A DNA stretch of 64,000 bases from Pseudonocardia abyssalis (GCF_019263705.2 NZ_JADQDK010000001.1:4588001-4652000); one strand, 5' to 3'. Counted from the first letter of the stretch, positions 9,567-18,269 are shown. The notes: generated by a model from the letters alone, not told the origin. Numbers and translations: made by a program.

Positions 9567-10168
9567 CCCCGCACGACGAGACGCGCGCCCGCGTCACCGT
9601 CCCACTCGGCGACCAGCCTCTGTCCCACGAGCTCGGCCCGGACCCGCTCCCCGACCTCTGCGTCGGCCGATCCGGACCACGCGCCGAACGCCAGGTACAG
9701 GTCGGCGTCCGGGTCGGAGAGGCGCTCCGCGTCCTGCTCGTGGAAGAAGACGAAGCCGTCGCTGCGCGGGCCCGGCGGCGCCTCGTCGCGGATCTCGTCC
9801 CGCCCGCAGGTCAGGCAGCAGGTGAAGTTCATCCGGGCGACGATCCCGGAGGCCTCCAGAGCCGCGAAGGCGTCGTCCAGGCGGTCGGCGTCGGTGCGCG
9901 GCGGCCAGGACTCCTGCTCCGCGAGCCGGGCCCGCCACAGGTCGTCGACGGCCGTGGTGACCGCTGCCGCCGGCAGGCCGGGGAAGTCGTCACCGGCCTG
10001 GTCGCCGACGATCTCGACGACGTCGGCGCGCGTGCGGAACCCGGGCAGCACCAGCTCGGCCACGCGCTCGGCGAGCCGCGCCTCCTCGGCTGCCGTGAGG
10101 ACCGGTGCGGCGGGGGCGGTCGGTGCAGCAGGGGCACCGCGCAGGCGTCTGCGGAGACCGTCGAACAC
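9536..10168 (-). CDS. DUF6891-like conserved protein
   Basis: This 210-residue protein of unknown function matches my memory of the DUF6891 family. It has a helical N-terminal half, then a middle motif MNFTCCLTCGRDEI with three Cys that could bind metal, then SDGFVFFHEQDAERL and a beta-rich end. There is no signal peptide. It lies 7 nt downstream of the DUF6319-like gene on the same strand, so the two are probably co-transcribed. The family name comes from recall and was not searched. Confidence 0.75.
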   Translation of the reverse strand: MFDGLRRRLRGAPAAPTAPAAPVLTAAEEARLAERVAELVLPGFRTRADVVEIVGDQAGDDFPGLPAAAVTTAVDDLWRARLAEQESWPPRTDADRLDDAFAALEASGIVARMNFTCCLTCGRDEIRDEAPPGPRSDGFVFFHEQDAERLSDPDADLYLAFGAWSGSADAEVGERVRAELVGQRLVAEWDGDAGARLVVRGQDWRRRLPG

Positions 10169-10175
10169 CGGGACC

Positions 10176-11072
10176 TCAGACGTCGAGCTGGTCGAGCACC
10201 CGCTGCGCGGCGTCGAGTTCGGTGCGCAGCTGCTCGACGCGGTCGCGCTGACGCTTCCGCGCGCTCTCCAGCGACGACTCGATCGCCTCGGCGACGGCGG
10301 GCGGCAGGGACCGGGCGGCGGTGGCGACGTCGGCGGCCGGCACGGGGGCGGCGGGCACCACCCGCTTCGTGCCCACCCGCACCTCGACGGTCCACTCGCC
10401 CTCGGCCGTGGCCTCCAGCGTGACCGTCATCCCGGACGGGCGGGCGGCCTTGCCCCGTGCGGGACGGGTGGTGGGGACGGGCGCCGCGGCCGGGTCGGAC
10501 GCCGGGACCCTCGACTCCGCGCCGGTGGGCGTGGCGGCGGCCTTCGCCGACCGCGCGGCGGCCTCGGCCGGCCTCGCGGCCGCGGAGGAACGCCCACCGG
10601 CCGCACCCGGCTCGGCCGGCTTCGTCGCCGACGCACCCGGCTCCGCCACGGCCGCATCGGGACGGGACGTCGGCCCGGTCGAGCGAACCGACGCCGCGGC
10701 CGGGCGAGATGCCGCCGCATCCGAGCGAGGCGGTGCCGCGGCCGGGCGGGGGGCGGGCGAGTCGGACCGGGGCGCGGGCGCCGACGCACGGGGGGTCGTG
10801 GCCGGCTTCACCGCAGGCGCCCCGGTCGACCGGGCGGGGCGGGTGCGGGTGAGCTCGTTGGGCGAGCAGAACATCGTGTCGCGCGACCCGGCCGGCCTGA
10901 CCTGGATGAAGTCGCCGTCGGACGGGTCGCCGACCGCGGAGACCTTGGCCGATCTCCCTGCGGGCACGCCGACCGCGGCCGCGGTGAACCACACCGTGAC
11001 CGGCTTCCCCGCGGCCGCCGCCTCCCGCACGGCCACCACGTCCTGCTCCGTCAGCGCACCCGGTGCCGCCAT
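10176..11072 (-). CDS. DUF6319-like protein with low-complexity linker
   Basis: The 298-residue protein has two small ordered ends joined by about 110 residues of Ala/Pro/Arg/Ser-rich sequence. The N-terminus (LTEQDVVAVREAAAAGKPVT, then DTMFCSPNELTRTRPA) resembles actinobacterial DUF6319 proteins. The C-terminus is a charged helix likely to form a coiled coil (SARKRQRDRVEQLRTELDAA). The ATG at 11072 has GAGGGAG 8 nt upstream. A histone-like or scaffold role would fit the composition, but nothing proves it. It heads a probable two-gene unit with the DUF6891-like gene. Confidence 0.75.
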   Translation of the reverse strand: MAAPGALTEQDVVAVREAAAAGKPVTVWFTAAAVGVPAGRSAKVSAVGDPSDGDFIQVRPAGSRDTMFCSPNELTRTRPARSTGAPAVKPATTPRASAPAPRSDSPAPRPAAAPPRSDAAASRPAAASVRSTGPTSRPDAAVAEPGASATKPAEPGAAGGRSSAAARPAEAAARSAKAAATPTGAESRVPASDPAAAPVPTTRPARGKAARPSGMTVTLEATAEGEWTVEVRVGTKRVVPAAPVPAADVATAARSLPPAVAEAIESSLESARKRQRDRVEQLRTELDAAQRVLDQLDV

Positions 11073-11184
11073 CTCGTGATCTCCCTCGACTCGTCCGTGC
11101 GCATCATGCCCGGCACCTCCGACAGTCCCGACCGGTGTCGTCGCAACGTGGCTGCGCCGGCGGGACGGACGCCGCGCACGCAGG

Positions 11185-11342
11185 TTGCAGCGGGCCGCCG
11201 ACAGCCGCTCGCTGATCCTCGACGCGGCGCGCGAGGGCCTCGTCCGCGACGGCTTCCGCGGCACCACGACCGTCACCATCGAGGCCAGGGCCGGGGTGTC
11301 GCATGGAAGCGGCTGCTGCGCCGGATGCTGGACGTGGACTAG
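11185..11342 (+). pseudogene. TetR-family regulator remnant with internal deletion
   Basis: The plus strand reads SRSLILDAAREGLVRDGFRG then TTTVTIEARAGVSHG, a clear TetR helix-turn-helix. Immediately afterwards, where the family has a long ligand-binding domain, a second frame reads WKRLLRRMLDVD and stops at 11340-11342, which looks like a TetR C-terminus. The roughly 150 residues in between are missing and the two ends are out of frame. It is therefore a decayed gene fused by an internal deletion. Its stop overlaps the stop of the LLM oxidoreductase gene (shared CTAG). Confidence 0.7.
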
Positions 11343-12361
11343 GCGACCAGCTCCGCCACGACCTCCAGCTCGGCCCGGCCCCCGCCGACGACCATGGTCG
11401 TGACCAGCGACGACCGCCAGTGCTCCAGCTCCTCGGCGATCTTGCTCCGCGGCCCGACCAGCGCGATCTGCTCCACCATCGACAGCGGCACCGCGGCGGC
11501 GGCCTCGTCCTTGCGCCCGGCCAGATAGGACTCCTGGATGCGGGCGCACTCGGCCTCGAAGCCCATGCGCGCGAACACGTCGTAGTGGAAGTTCGCGCCC
11601 TTGGCCCCCATGCCGCCGATGTAGAGCGCGAGCATCGGACGGACCCGGTCGGCCGCCGCGGTGACGTCGTCGTCGACCACGACGTGCACCATGCAGACGA
11701 CCTCGAAGTCCGCCGCCGTGCGCCGCGCCCCCGGGCGCGCGAAGCCCTCGGCGAGGCAGTCGCGGTAGAACGCGTCGTGGCGCGGCGCGTAGAACAGCGG
11801 CTGCCAGCCGTCGGCGATCTCCGCGGCGAGCGCGACGTTCTTCGGGCCCTCGGCCGCGAGCAGGATCGGCAGGTCCTCGCGCAGCGGGTGGATCGTCGGG
11901 CGCAGCGGCTTGCCCAGCCCGGCCCCGCCGGGGTGCGGGATCGCGTAGTGCTCCCCGGAGAACTCGACGCGCTCGCGCGCCAGCGCCGACCGCAGGATCT
12001 GCACGTACTCCCTGGTCCGCGCGAGCGGCTTCGGGTACGGCTGCCCGTACCAGCCCTCCACGACCTGCGGCCCGGACGCGCCGATGCCGAGCACCGCGCG
12101 GCCGCCGGAGAGGTGGTCGAGCGTCAGCGCGGCCATCGCCGTGGCGGTCGGGGTGCGGGCCGACATCTGCACCACCGAGGTGCCCAGCCGGACGCGCGAG
12201 GTGCGCGCGCCCAGCCAGGCCAGCGGTGTCAGGGCATCGGAGCCGTACGCCTCGGCGGTCCAGATCGAGTCGAACCCGAGGTCCTCGGCCGCCGCGACGC
12301 GGTCGGCCGCCTCCGGGTCGGGGCCTGCGCCCCAGTACCCGAGCGCGAGTCCGAGGTCCAT
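11339..12361 (-). CDS. LLM-class F420-dependent oxidoreductase
   Basis: This luciferase-like (alpha/beta barrel) flavin or F420 oxidoreductase has 340 residues. It opens with MDLGLALGYWGAGPDP and contains FDSIWTAEAYGSDALTPLAW and the LGIGASGPQVVEGWYG loop typical of the Rv3520c-like subfamily. Family members use reduced F420 on unknown, often lipid or xenobiotic, substrates. The upstream SDR gene stops within this gene's start codon (TGATG), so translation is coupled and the two probably act on the same substrate. Confidence 0.9.
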   Translation of the reverse strand: MDLGLALGYWGAGPDPEAADRVAAAEDLGFDSIWTAEAYGSDALTPLAWLGARTSRVRLGTSVVQMSARTPTATAMAALTLDHLSGGRAVLGIGASGPQVVEGWYGQPYPKPLARTREYVQILRSALARERVEFSGEHYAIPHPGGAGLGKPLRPTIHPLREDLPILLAAEGPKNVALAAEIADGWQPLFYAPRHDAFYRDCLAEGFARPGARRTAADFEVVCMVHVVVDDDVTAAADRVRPMLALYIGGMGAKGANFHYDVFARMGFEAECARIQESYLAGRKDEAAAAVPLSMVEQIALVGPRSKIAEELEHWRSSLVTTMVVGGGRAELEVVAELVA

Positions 12362-13185
12362 CAGAGGGAGTCCACGAAGAAGTCGAGCTCCGGGTCGTCG
12401 GTGCCCCCGTACTCGGAGATGTCGGTCTTGCCGGACCGCGCGAGTGCCTCGACGTCGAGGAAGATCTGCCCGGTCGGGCGCTCCGCGTCGGTGAGCAGCG
12501 CGACGGCTGCGTCACCCATGATCTCCACGGAGCGGGCGCGGGTCGCCGCGTCCTCGCCGCCGAGCAGGTTGACCACCGCCGCGGTCGCGATCGTGGTCTG
12601 CGGCCACAGGCAGTTGGCGCGCACGCCCTTCTCCGCGAACTCCGCGGCGAACCCGAGCGTCAGCAGCGTCATGCCCATCTTGCTCAGCGCGTACGCCGGG
12701 AACTTCCCCAGCCAGTGCGGAGCCAGGTTGATCGGTGGCGACAGCGTGACGATCTGCGCGTCGTCGCTGGCGAACAGGTGCGGCAGCGCGGCACGGGTGA
12801 GCTGGAAGGTGCCCTTCGCGTTGATCTGCTGCATCAGGTCGTAGCGCTTGGGCGTGAGGTCCAGCGTGCCGGCCAGGTTCAGCGCCGAGGCGTTGTTCAC
12901 GACGATGTCGACGCCGCCGAACGTCTCCACCGCGGTGGCGACGGCGCGGGCCACGTCGGCCTCCTCGCGCACGTCGCCCACCACCGCGACGGCGTGACCA
13001 CCCGCGGCCTCGATCTCCGCGACGGCGGTGTGCACCGTGCCGGGCAGGCGGGGGTCGGGCTGGTCGGTCTTGGCCAGCAGGACGGCGTTCGCGCCCTCCT
13101 TCGCCGCGGCGATGAGGATGGCCAGCCCGATGCCGCGGCTACCGCCGGACATCACGATGGTGCGGCCCTTGAGGGAGTCGGTCAC
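12361..13185 (-). CDS. SDR-family oxidoreductase (HSDL2-like)
   Basis: This NAD(P)-dependent short-chain dehydrogenase has 274 residues. It shows the SGGSRGIG cofactor loop near residue 12, VVNNASA, and a catalytic YALSK (Tyr-x-x-x-Lys). SPPINLAPHW before the active-site Tyr is typical of the HSDL2-like (sterol or fatty acyl linked) group. The GTG at 13185 is preferred because GGAG lies 5 nt upstream and family members begin here; an alternative GTG at 13209 would add 8 residues. The stop overlaps the LLM oxidoreductase start, forming a two-enzyme unit. Confidence 0.9.
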   Translation of the reverse strand: MTDSLKGRTIVMSGGSRGIGLAILIAAAKEGANAVLLAKTDQPDPRLPGTVHTAVAEIEAAGGHAVAVVGDVREEADVARAVATAVETFGGVDIVVNNASALNLAGTLDLTPKRYDLMQQINAKGTFQLTRAALPHLFASDDAQIVTLSPPINLAPHWLGKFPAYALSKMGMTLLTLGFAAEFAEKGVRANCLWPQTTIATAAVVNLLGGEDAATRARSVEIMGDAAVALLTDAERPTGQIFLDVEALARSGKTDISEYGGTDDPELDFFVDSL

Positions 13186-13242
13186 ATCAGCTCCAGGATC
13201 GACGGACACAGTCAGGGCTGACCGTATCGGAGCGTGCCCGGT

Positions 13243-14064
13243 TCAGGGGCGGGTCGCCCGGACGAGCCATGCGGCGGAGTCGAACTCCACGCCGCGTGCG
13301 GTGCGGTGGTCGGCGAGCGCGGCGCGGAGGGTGTCGAGCGCGGCGGCGCGGGTGGCGTCGTCGAGGTCGGCGAGCATCCCCGCCTGCTGACCCGCGACGA
13401 ACCGGAGGGCGTCGTCGGGATCGGTGCCGAACCACATCGGCTCGACCACGCCGCTCACGGTGACGTCGGTGAACCCGGCCCCGGTGAGCAGGGCCCGCAC
13501 GACGTCCGGCTCGCTCAACGACAGCGGGCTCGGGCCGGTCGCCGGGATCGGGCCGGCCGCCACCGCACCGCGGAACGTGCGCATCCACTCCTGCCGCTCG
13601 TAGCCCTGCCAGGTCAGCAGGACCAGCCGCCCACCCGGCCGTAGCGCGCGGGCGATGTTGGCGAACGCGGCGGGCGGGTCGCCGAAGAACATCGAGCCGT
13701 GCCGGCTGACGACGACGTCGAACCAACCGGGGTCGAACGCGTGGGTCTGCGCGTCGGCGTGCCGGAAGACCGCGTTGCCGACGCCCTGCGCCGCCGCGGT
13801 CCGGCGGGCGAGGTCGAGCATCCGTGCGGACAGGTCGACGCCCAGCGCCGACCCGGCTGTCGCCCGGCGCGCGGCGTCGCGGGTGACCTGCCCGGCCCCG
13901 CACCCGACGTCGAGGACGGCGTCGGTCGGGCCGATCGCGGCGGCGTCGAGGAACGGCTCCCGGTAGCGGGCCACACCGGCGTCGAAGCGGTCGGCGTTGT
14001 CTGCCCAGAAGTCACCGGTCGGGCCGTCCCAGGCACGGAGCTGATCGACGTTCGACGCGTCCAT
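13243..14064 (-). CDS. Class I SAM-dependent methyltransferase
   Basis: This 273-residue methyltransferase has SAM motif I VLDVGCGAGQVTRDAARR, an acidic LGVDLSARMLDLAR (motif II) and ALRPGGRLVLLTWQG (motif III). Small-molecule methyltransferases of this type act on diverse acceptors; no substrate can be named. The ATG at 14064 (MDASNVDQLRAWDG) was chosen; an ATG at 14076 is also possible. Its start lies only 18 bp from the divergent DinB gene's start, so the two share a very compact promoter region. Confidence 0.88.
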   Translation of the reverse strand: MDASNVDQLRAWDGPTGDFWADNADRFDAGVARYREPFLDAAAIGPTDAVLDVGCGAGQVTRDAARRATAGSALGVDLSARMLDLARRTAAAQGVGNAVFRHADAQTHAFDPGWFDVVVSRHGSMFFGDPPAAFANIARALRPGGRLVLLTWQGYERQEWMRTFRGAVAAGPIPATGPSPLSLSEPDVVRALLTGAGFTDVTVSGVVEPMWFGTDPDDALRFVAGQQAGMLADLDDATRAAALDTLRAALADHRTARGVEFDSAAWLVRATRP

Positions 14065-14082
14065 GCGTGCCACCATGGCACG

Positions 14083-14619
14083 GTGTCGATCTCCCTGCTG
14101 CGCTGGCAGTTCGAGCTGACCTGGTCGCTGCTGGAACTGCACCTCGACGCCCTGGAGCCCGCCGACGTGCTGTGGGAGCCGGCCGCGCACGTCTGGACGG
14201 TCCGCCCCGGCGACGACGGCTGGATCCCGGACTGGGCCGACGCCGAGCCCGACCCGATCCCGGTGCCGACGATCGGCTGGGTCACCTGGCACATCGGCTG
14301 GTGGTGGAGCGTCGCACTGGACCACGCGCAGGGCCGCCCGCCGCGCGACCGCATGCAGATCCGCTGGCCCGGCGACCTGGCGTCGACGGTCGCATGGCTG
14401 CGCGCCCTGCGCGTCGAGTGGCTGTCCGTGCTCGACGGGCTCACCGACGCCGACCTCGACGACCCCGCCCCGTTCCCGTGGCCGCCGGAGCAGGGGCTGC
14501 GCGTCGCCCACATGATCGCCTGGGTGACCGTCGAGCTGACGAAGAACGTCAGCGAGATCGGGCAGCTGCGCCTGGTACGCGCAACGGGTCAGCCCTCGGG
14601 AGGACGGGGCGCGACGTAG
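14083..14619 (+). CDS. DinB-superfamily protein
   Basis: The 178-residue protein has the DinB/YfiT-like four-helix bundle pattern. Its His residues occur in the expected places: VTWHIGWWWSVALDHA in the middle and HMIAWVTVELTKN near the end. Such bundles bind a divalent metal and include mycothiol- and bacillithiol-dependent transferases. The GTG at 14083 has no ribosome-binding site, which suggests a leaderless mRNA. The last 31 nt overlap the convergent acetyltransferase gene. Confidence 0.85.
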   Translation: MSISLLRWQFELTWSLLELHLDALEPADVLWEPAAHVWTVRPGDDGWIPDWADAEPDPIPVPTIGWVTWHIGWWWSVALDHAQGRPPRDRMQIRWPGDLASTVAWLRALRVEWLSVLDGLTDADLDDPAPFPWPPEQGLRVAHMIAWVTVELTKNVSEIGQLRLVRATGQPSGGRGAT

Positions 14620-15080
14620 ACGTGCACCGTGCGGCGGCGCCCGTCCTGGGCCATCCAGTCAGCGGGCCGGGTGTCGATCCGGCGCCAGCCCAGCCGCTCG
14701 TAGAAGGCGACCGCGGGCTCCCCCTCGACGACGTCGAGCCACAGCCCCTCCGCCGTGCGGGCCACCGCGGCGGCGACCAGCGCGGCGGCCACCCCGCGAC
14801 CGCGGGCGGCCGGGGTGGTGAACAACCGTTTGATCGCGGCGAGCCGCTCGGGCGGCACCCCGGTGTCCGCGACGACGGCGGCGTCGGGCGCGGTCGCCAC
14901 GCAGAGGTGCCCGACGATCTCGCCGTCGGTCTCGGCGACCCACGCCGCCGTCAGCCCCTCCGGGTCGAGCCACGCCGCGGGGTCGGCGGGCCACTCCGTC
15001 GGGTAGCGGTCGGCGTCGTGCACGGCCCGCAGCGCGGCCACGCAGCCCGCCACGTCCTCCGGTCGTCGCTCACGGATCAC
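14589..15080 (-). CDS. GNAT-family N-acetyltransferase
   Basis: This acetyl-CoA-dependent acyltransferase has 163 residues. It contains the acetyl-CoA loop FTTPAARGRGVAAALVAAA (R/Q-x-x-G-x-G/A) and the late AVAFYERLGWRRI motif. The GTG at 15080 (VIRERRPEDVAGC) is preferred because family domains begin here; the open frame continues to 15113. The substrate is unknown. Its 3' end overlaps the DinB gene by 31 nt. Confidence 0.88.
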   Translation of the reverse strand: MIRERRPEDVAGCVAALRAVHDADRYPTEWPADPAAWLDPEGLTAAWVAETDGEIVGHLCVATAPDAAVVADTGVPPERLAAIKRLFTTPAARGRGVAAALVAAAVARTAEGLWLDVVEGEPAVAFYERLGWRRIDTRPADWMAQDGRRRTVHVYVAPRPPEG

Positions 15081-15105
15081 CCCTCCATCCAACCGGCCCC
15101 GCCCG

Positions 15106-15330
15106 ATGGCCACCGACCGACCCGGACCGCCGCTGGCCGGTGGCGAGCGCGAGATGCTCCGCGCCTTCCTCGATCACCCCCGCGCCGGCCTCGCGCCGAA
15201 GTGCGACGACCTGTCCACCGAGCAGCTCCGCACGCGCTCGTCACCCCCGTCGACGCTCACCCCGCTCGGGCTCGCCCGGGCCAACGGCCACGCCGACCTG
15301 TTGCGGGAGGGCGAGCGCCTTGACCTGATC
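15106..15330 (+). pseudogene. DUF664 (DinB-like) gene remnant, internally deleted
   Basis: The translated start (GEREMLRAFLDHPRAGLAPK, then LSTEQLRTRSSPPSTLTPLG) is the N-terminal third of a DUF664 protein. It jumps directly to ANGHADLLREGERLD, which resembles the family's C-terminal motif (HNGHADLLRE). About 90 residues between them are missing, and the frame then runs on without the family's usual stop. It is probably a broken gene. It diverges from the GNAT gene, with 25 bp between the starts. Confidence 0.65.
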
Positions 15331-15384
15331 GCGGAGCTCGACGGGGACCACGAGACGACCCCGATCGCCCGACACGACAGGCTG

Positions 15385-15416
15385 TGTCCCACTCATGGGG
15401 TGTCCCACTCATGGGG
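15385..15416. repeat. 16-bp tandem duplication at a stop codon
   Basis: TGTCCCACTCATGGGG occurs twice in direct succession (15385-15400, 15401-15416). The second copy contains the TGA stop of the AI-2E transporter gene on the minus strand. Each unit can form a short CCCA/TGGG hairpin, so the pair may help termination. Confidence 0.8.
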
Positions 15417-16509
15417 TCCCGGTACCACCGGCGGACTCCGAGTCGTACTCGTCCGGCTCGTCGGCCCCGGGCACGTCGTCGCGGATGAGGACGTCGATCC
15501 AGCGGGTGTGCGGGTGCATGTCGACGAGCAGGGCCTTGGCCAGCAGCGTCAGCGGGATGGCCAACAACGCACCCAACGGCCCCACGACGAATCCCCAGAA
15601 CACCAGGGCCAGGAAGGTGAGCGTCACCGACAGCCCGACCGCGTCTCCGACGAACCGCGGCTGGATGATCGTCTGCAGCACCACGTTGATCACCATGAAC
15701 GACGCGACGACCGCCAGCATCAGCCCCGGCCCGCCCTCCAGCAGCGCGAACAGCGCGGGCGGGGCGAGCGCGATGAGGAACCCGATGTTGGGCACGAAGT
15801 TCGCGACGAACGCCAGCAGCCCGAACAGCAGCGCCAGCGGCACGTCGAGCACGAGCAGCACCGCCACGTCGAGCGTGGCGATGATCAGGCCGAACACCGT
15901 GGCGACGGCCAGGAAGCGGCGCGTGCCGTGCGCGAAGGACGTGAGCGCGTCGACGACGTGCGGGCGCGAGCGGGCCAGCGCCTTCATCCGCTCCGGGAAG
16001 GTCGCGGAGTCGAACGCCATGAACAGCAGCACCGACAGGATCAGCAGCAGGTTCGACAGCAGCCCCGCGAACTGCGCGAGGAAGCCCTGCAGCACGCCGA
16101 CGAGGCTCCCGATGTCGAACTGGTCGAGCGCGGTCTGGATCTGGGCGGGCCCGACCCCGATCGTCGCGAGCAGGTCCGAGGCGTCGTTCAGGAGGTCGTT
16201 GAGTCGGCCGCTGTAGGTCGGGAGCACAGCGGCGAGCTGGGCGACGGCGTAGACGAGCGACCCGACGAGCGCGACCAGGATCGCGTACACCGACCCGAGC
16301 GTGACGAGCGTGGCCAGCCAGCGCGGCACGCCCCGGCGCCGCAGCGCCCCGGCGATCGGCGAGACCGTCACCATCAGCACCAGAGCGAGGAACAGTGGCC
16401 CGAGCAGCCCGCCGAACGCCTGCAACCCGGCGATGGTCACGACGGCCGCGGCGAAGCCGAACAGCGGGTTCGTCCAGCCGGAACGGGTGGCGGGTGCGGC
16501 GTCGGTCAC
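15409..16509 (-). CDS. AI-2E family transporter (TqsA/PerM-like permease)
   Basis: This polytopic membrane protein has about 366 residues and eight predicted hydrophobic segments. It has the family's typical layout: two paired N-terminal helices, a soluble stretch of about 70 residues (LNDLLNDASDLLATIGVGPA), then six helices ending with FWGFVVGPLGALLAIPLTLL. Members export autoinducer-2 or other small solutes, or act as Na+/H+ antiporters; the cargo here is unknown. The GTG at 16509 gives VTDAAPATRSGW. The stop lies inside a 16-bp tandem repeat. Confidence 0.9.
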   Translation of the reverse strand: MTDAAPATRSGWTNPLFGFAAAVVTIAGLQAFGGLLGPLFLALVLMVTVSPIAGALRRRGVPRWLATLVTLGSVYAILVALVGSLVYAVAQLAAVLPTYSGRLNDLLNDASDLLATIGVGPAQIQTALDQFDIGSLVGVLQGFLAQFAGLLSNLLLILSVLLFMAFDSATFPERMKALARSRPHVVDALTSFAHGTRRFLAVATVFGLIIATLDVAVLLVLDVPLALLFGLLAFVANFVPNIGFLIALAPPALFALLEGGPGLMLAVVASFMVINVVLQTIIQPRFVGDAVGLSVTLTFLALVFWGFVVGPLGALLAIPLTLLAKALLVDMHPHTRWIDVLIRDDVPGADEPDEYDSESAGGTGTP

Positions 16510-16555
16510 GGGCAGATCGTGGCAGAACCCCGAACCGCGGATCGGCAGGCGCGCC

Positions 16556-17296
16556 TCAGGTACCGAGCCAGCGGCTCGCGACGCCCACCGCGGCGAGCCG
16601 GTCACGGGCGTCGCGCAGCTCCGCCCGGCCGACGGCGAAACGCGAGCCCGCGTGCACCGGCGTCGCGCGGGCGGTGAACTCCGCGCCGTCCGTGGGCACC
16701 GGGCGGACGAAGGTGACGTCGAGCTCGACGCCGCCCGCCGCGGCGTCCAGCGCGTGCGCGAGGACGGTGGCCAGCACCCCGCCCTGCACGGTGGAGCCGA
16801 AGTTGGCGAGCCCCGGGTCCGCCGTCCCGACGGCGACGCCGGGGGTGACCCGCAGCGCGAGTGCGGTGGGCGACGACTCGGCGACGGGCGGCGGCGCGGA
16901 CGCGGGCAGCACCGCGCACCGGCTGCTCAAGGTCGCGACGAGCGAGCCGTCGACCCCGCGCACCTCGGCGGTGCTCACGCCGGTGGTGCCGAGGTGCCCG
17001 AGCCGTGCCGTGGCGGTCAGCGCGCCGGTGCCGGGTGCGTGGACCGACGCGTGCAGGCTCAGCGTGCTCACCCGCAGTCCCGGCGCCAACCCCGTCCCGA
17101 CGACGGCGCCGAGCAGGAAGTCGGCGAGCACCAGCGCCGCCCCGAGCGGCGGCAGCACCTCCGCCGACGGCAGCGTCGCGACGACGCGCCCCGGCTCGAC
17201 CTCGACGAGCCGCGCACCCGCCGTCCGGGAGGCCGGGGCGAGCCGGGTGGGGTCGGTGACCGCGGCGCGGAGGCGGTCCAGCGTCGAGGCGGGCAC
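16556..17296 (-). CDS. Double-hotdog (PaaI-like thioesterase) protein
   Basis: The 246-residue protein consists of two hotdog-fold halves. The second half contains GLANFGSTVQGGVLATVLAH, the loop that carries the catalytic or CoA-binding region in PaaI thioesterases. The first half (GAALVLADFLLGAVVGTGLA) is a degenerate partner. A CoA-thioester substrate is expected but cannot be identified. The ATG at 17296 gives MPASTLDRLRAAVTDP. It lies 46 bp downstream of no same-strand gene and faces a 392-bp empty stretch upstream. Confidence 0.82.
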   Translation of the reverse strand: MPASTLDRLRAAVTDPTRLAPASRTAGARLVEVEPGRVVATLPSAEVLPPLGAALVLADFLLGAVVGTGLAPGLRVSTLSLHASVHAPGTGALTATARLGHLGTTGVSTAEVRGVDGSLVATLSSRCAVLPASAPPPVAESSPTALALRVTPGVAVGTADPGLANFGSTVQGGVLATVLAHALDAAAGGVELDVTFVRPVPTDGAEFTARATPVHAGSRFAVGRAELRDARDRLAAVGVASRWLGT

Positions 17297-17688
17297 GGCA
17301 TGGACGCTAGCCCGTGGGGCCGGGCGGTTCGACCCGCCCGCACCCCTGGCACAGCAGCAGGAGCGCCGGAAGGACGGGGTCGCCCGCCCCGATCGAGGCG
17401 AGGAACGGAGAGGAGAGCACCGCCGCGCGTCACGTGATCCGTCTGCCCCGCGCCCACACCACGGTCACGAACGCACGTCCGCGGCGGCCGCACGGGGCAT
17501 CGGGCCAGGCTCCACTCCCGCCCACGGCCCCGGCGGCGCGGCGACCCGAAAGGGACGATCGTGCTCATAGCGGTCGACCCCCTGGAAGTGCACCCGGACA
17601 GGCCCGGTTCTCACCCGATCTGTACCCGGAGATCGCGGCGTCCGGCCGTAACATTCGCTCCCCGTCGACCGTCCTGAGGAGCATGACG
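17297..17688. other. Non-coding stretch between divergent genes
   Basis: This 392-bp stretch holds no reading frame I can support. A possible -10 box (TAACAT, 17649-17654) for the lipoprotein gene lies about 35 nt before its start. I see no repeats or RNA genes. Confidence 0.5.
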
Positions 17689-18135
17689 ATGAACACCACC
17701 CTGCGCCGCGCCGCCACAGCCGTCCTCGCGGCAGGTGCGTTGGCACTCCTCTCCGCGTGCGGCGGCAGCACCAGCGTGCTGGACCTGGAGGTCGGCCAGT
17801 GCATCACCGACGAGACCCCCGAGGGCGAGCAGGTGAGCAGCGTCCCGGTCGTCGAGTGCTCCCAGCCGCACGTCGGCGAGATCTACGCCCTGCCTCAGCT
17901 CCCCGACGGCGACTTCCCCGGTGACGAGGCCGTCACCGCGTCGGCGCAGGAGCTGTGCGCCGGGCCCGAGTTCCAGACCTTCGTCGGCGTCCCGATCGAC
18001 CAGACCACGCTCAGCGTCAACTTCCTGATCCCCAGCGCCGAGACGTGGGCCGAGGACGACCGCGAGATCGTCTGCATCGTCGGACCCGCCGACGGCACCC
18101 CGGCCACCACCTCGCTGCGGGGCTCCAACCTCTGA
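17689..18135 (+). CDS. Septum-formation-domain lipoprotein
   Basis: This 148-residue exported lipoprotein has a signal peptide ending in a lipobox (ALLSACGG, Cys near residue 24). It also has the actinobacterial Septum_form-type domain: VLDLEVGQCITD, VVECSQPHVGEIYAL, and two further Cys that could form disulfides. The family is linked loosely to cell division; no precise role is proven. The ATG at 17689 has GAGGAG 7 nt upstream; an in-frame ATG at 17683 is too close to that site. The gene stands alone. Confidence 0.85.
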   Translation: MNTTLRRAATAVLAAGALALLSACGGSTSVLDLEVGQCITDETPEGEQVSSVPVVECSQPHVGEIYALPQLPDGDFPGDEAVTASAQELCAGPEFQTFVGVPIDQTTLSVNFLIPSAETWAEDDREIVCIVGPADGTPATTSLRGSNL

Positions 18136-18269
18136 CCGCGCCCGGCACCCGGCGTACCCCGGGTTCCACCCCTCACGAGGCCTCCGGCCGGGCGAGCGGC
18201 ATGCCGCTCCGCTCCGCGCTCCGGGCTCAACCCGCCCCCGGCCCGCCCGGTTACGGCAGGATCTCGTGC

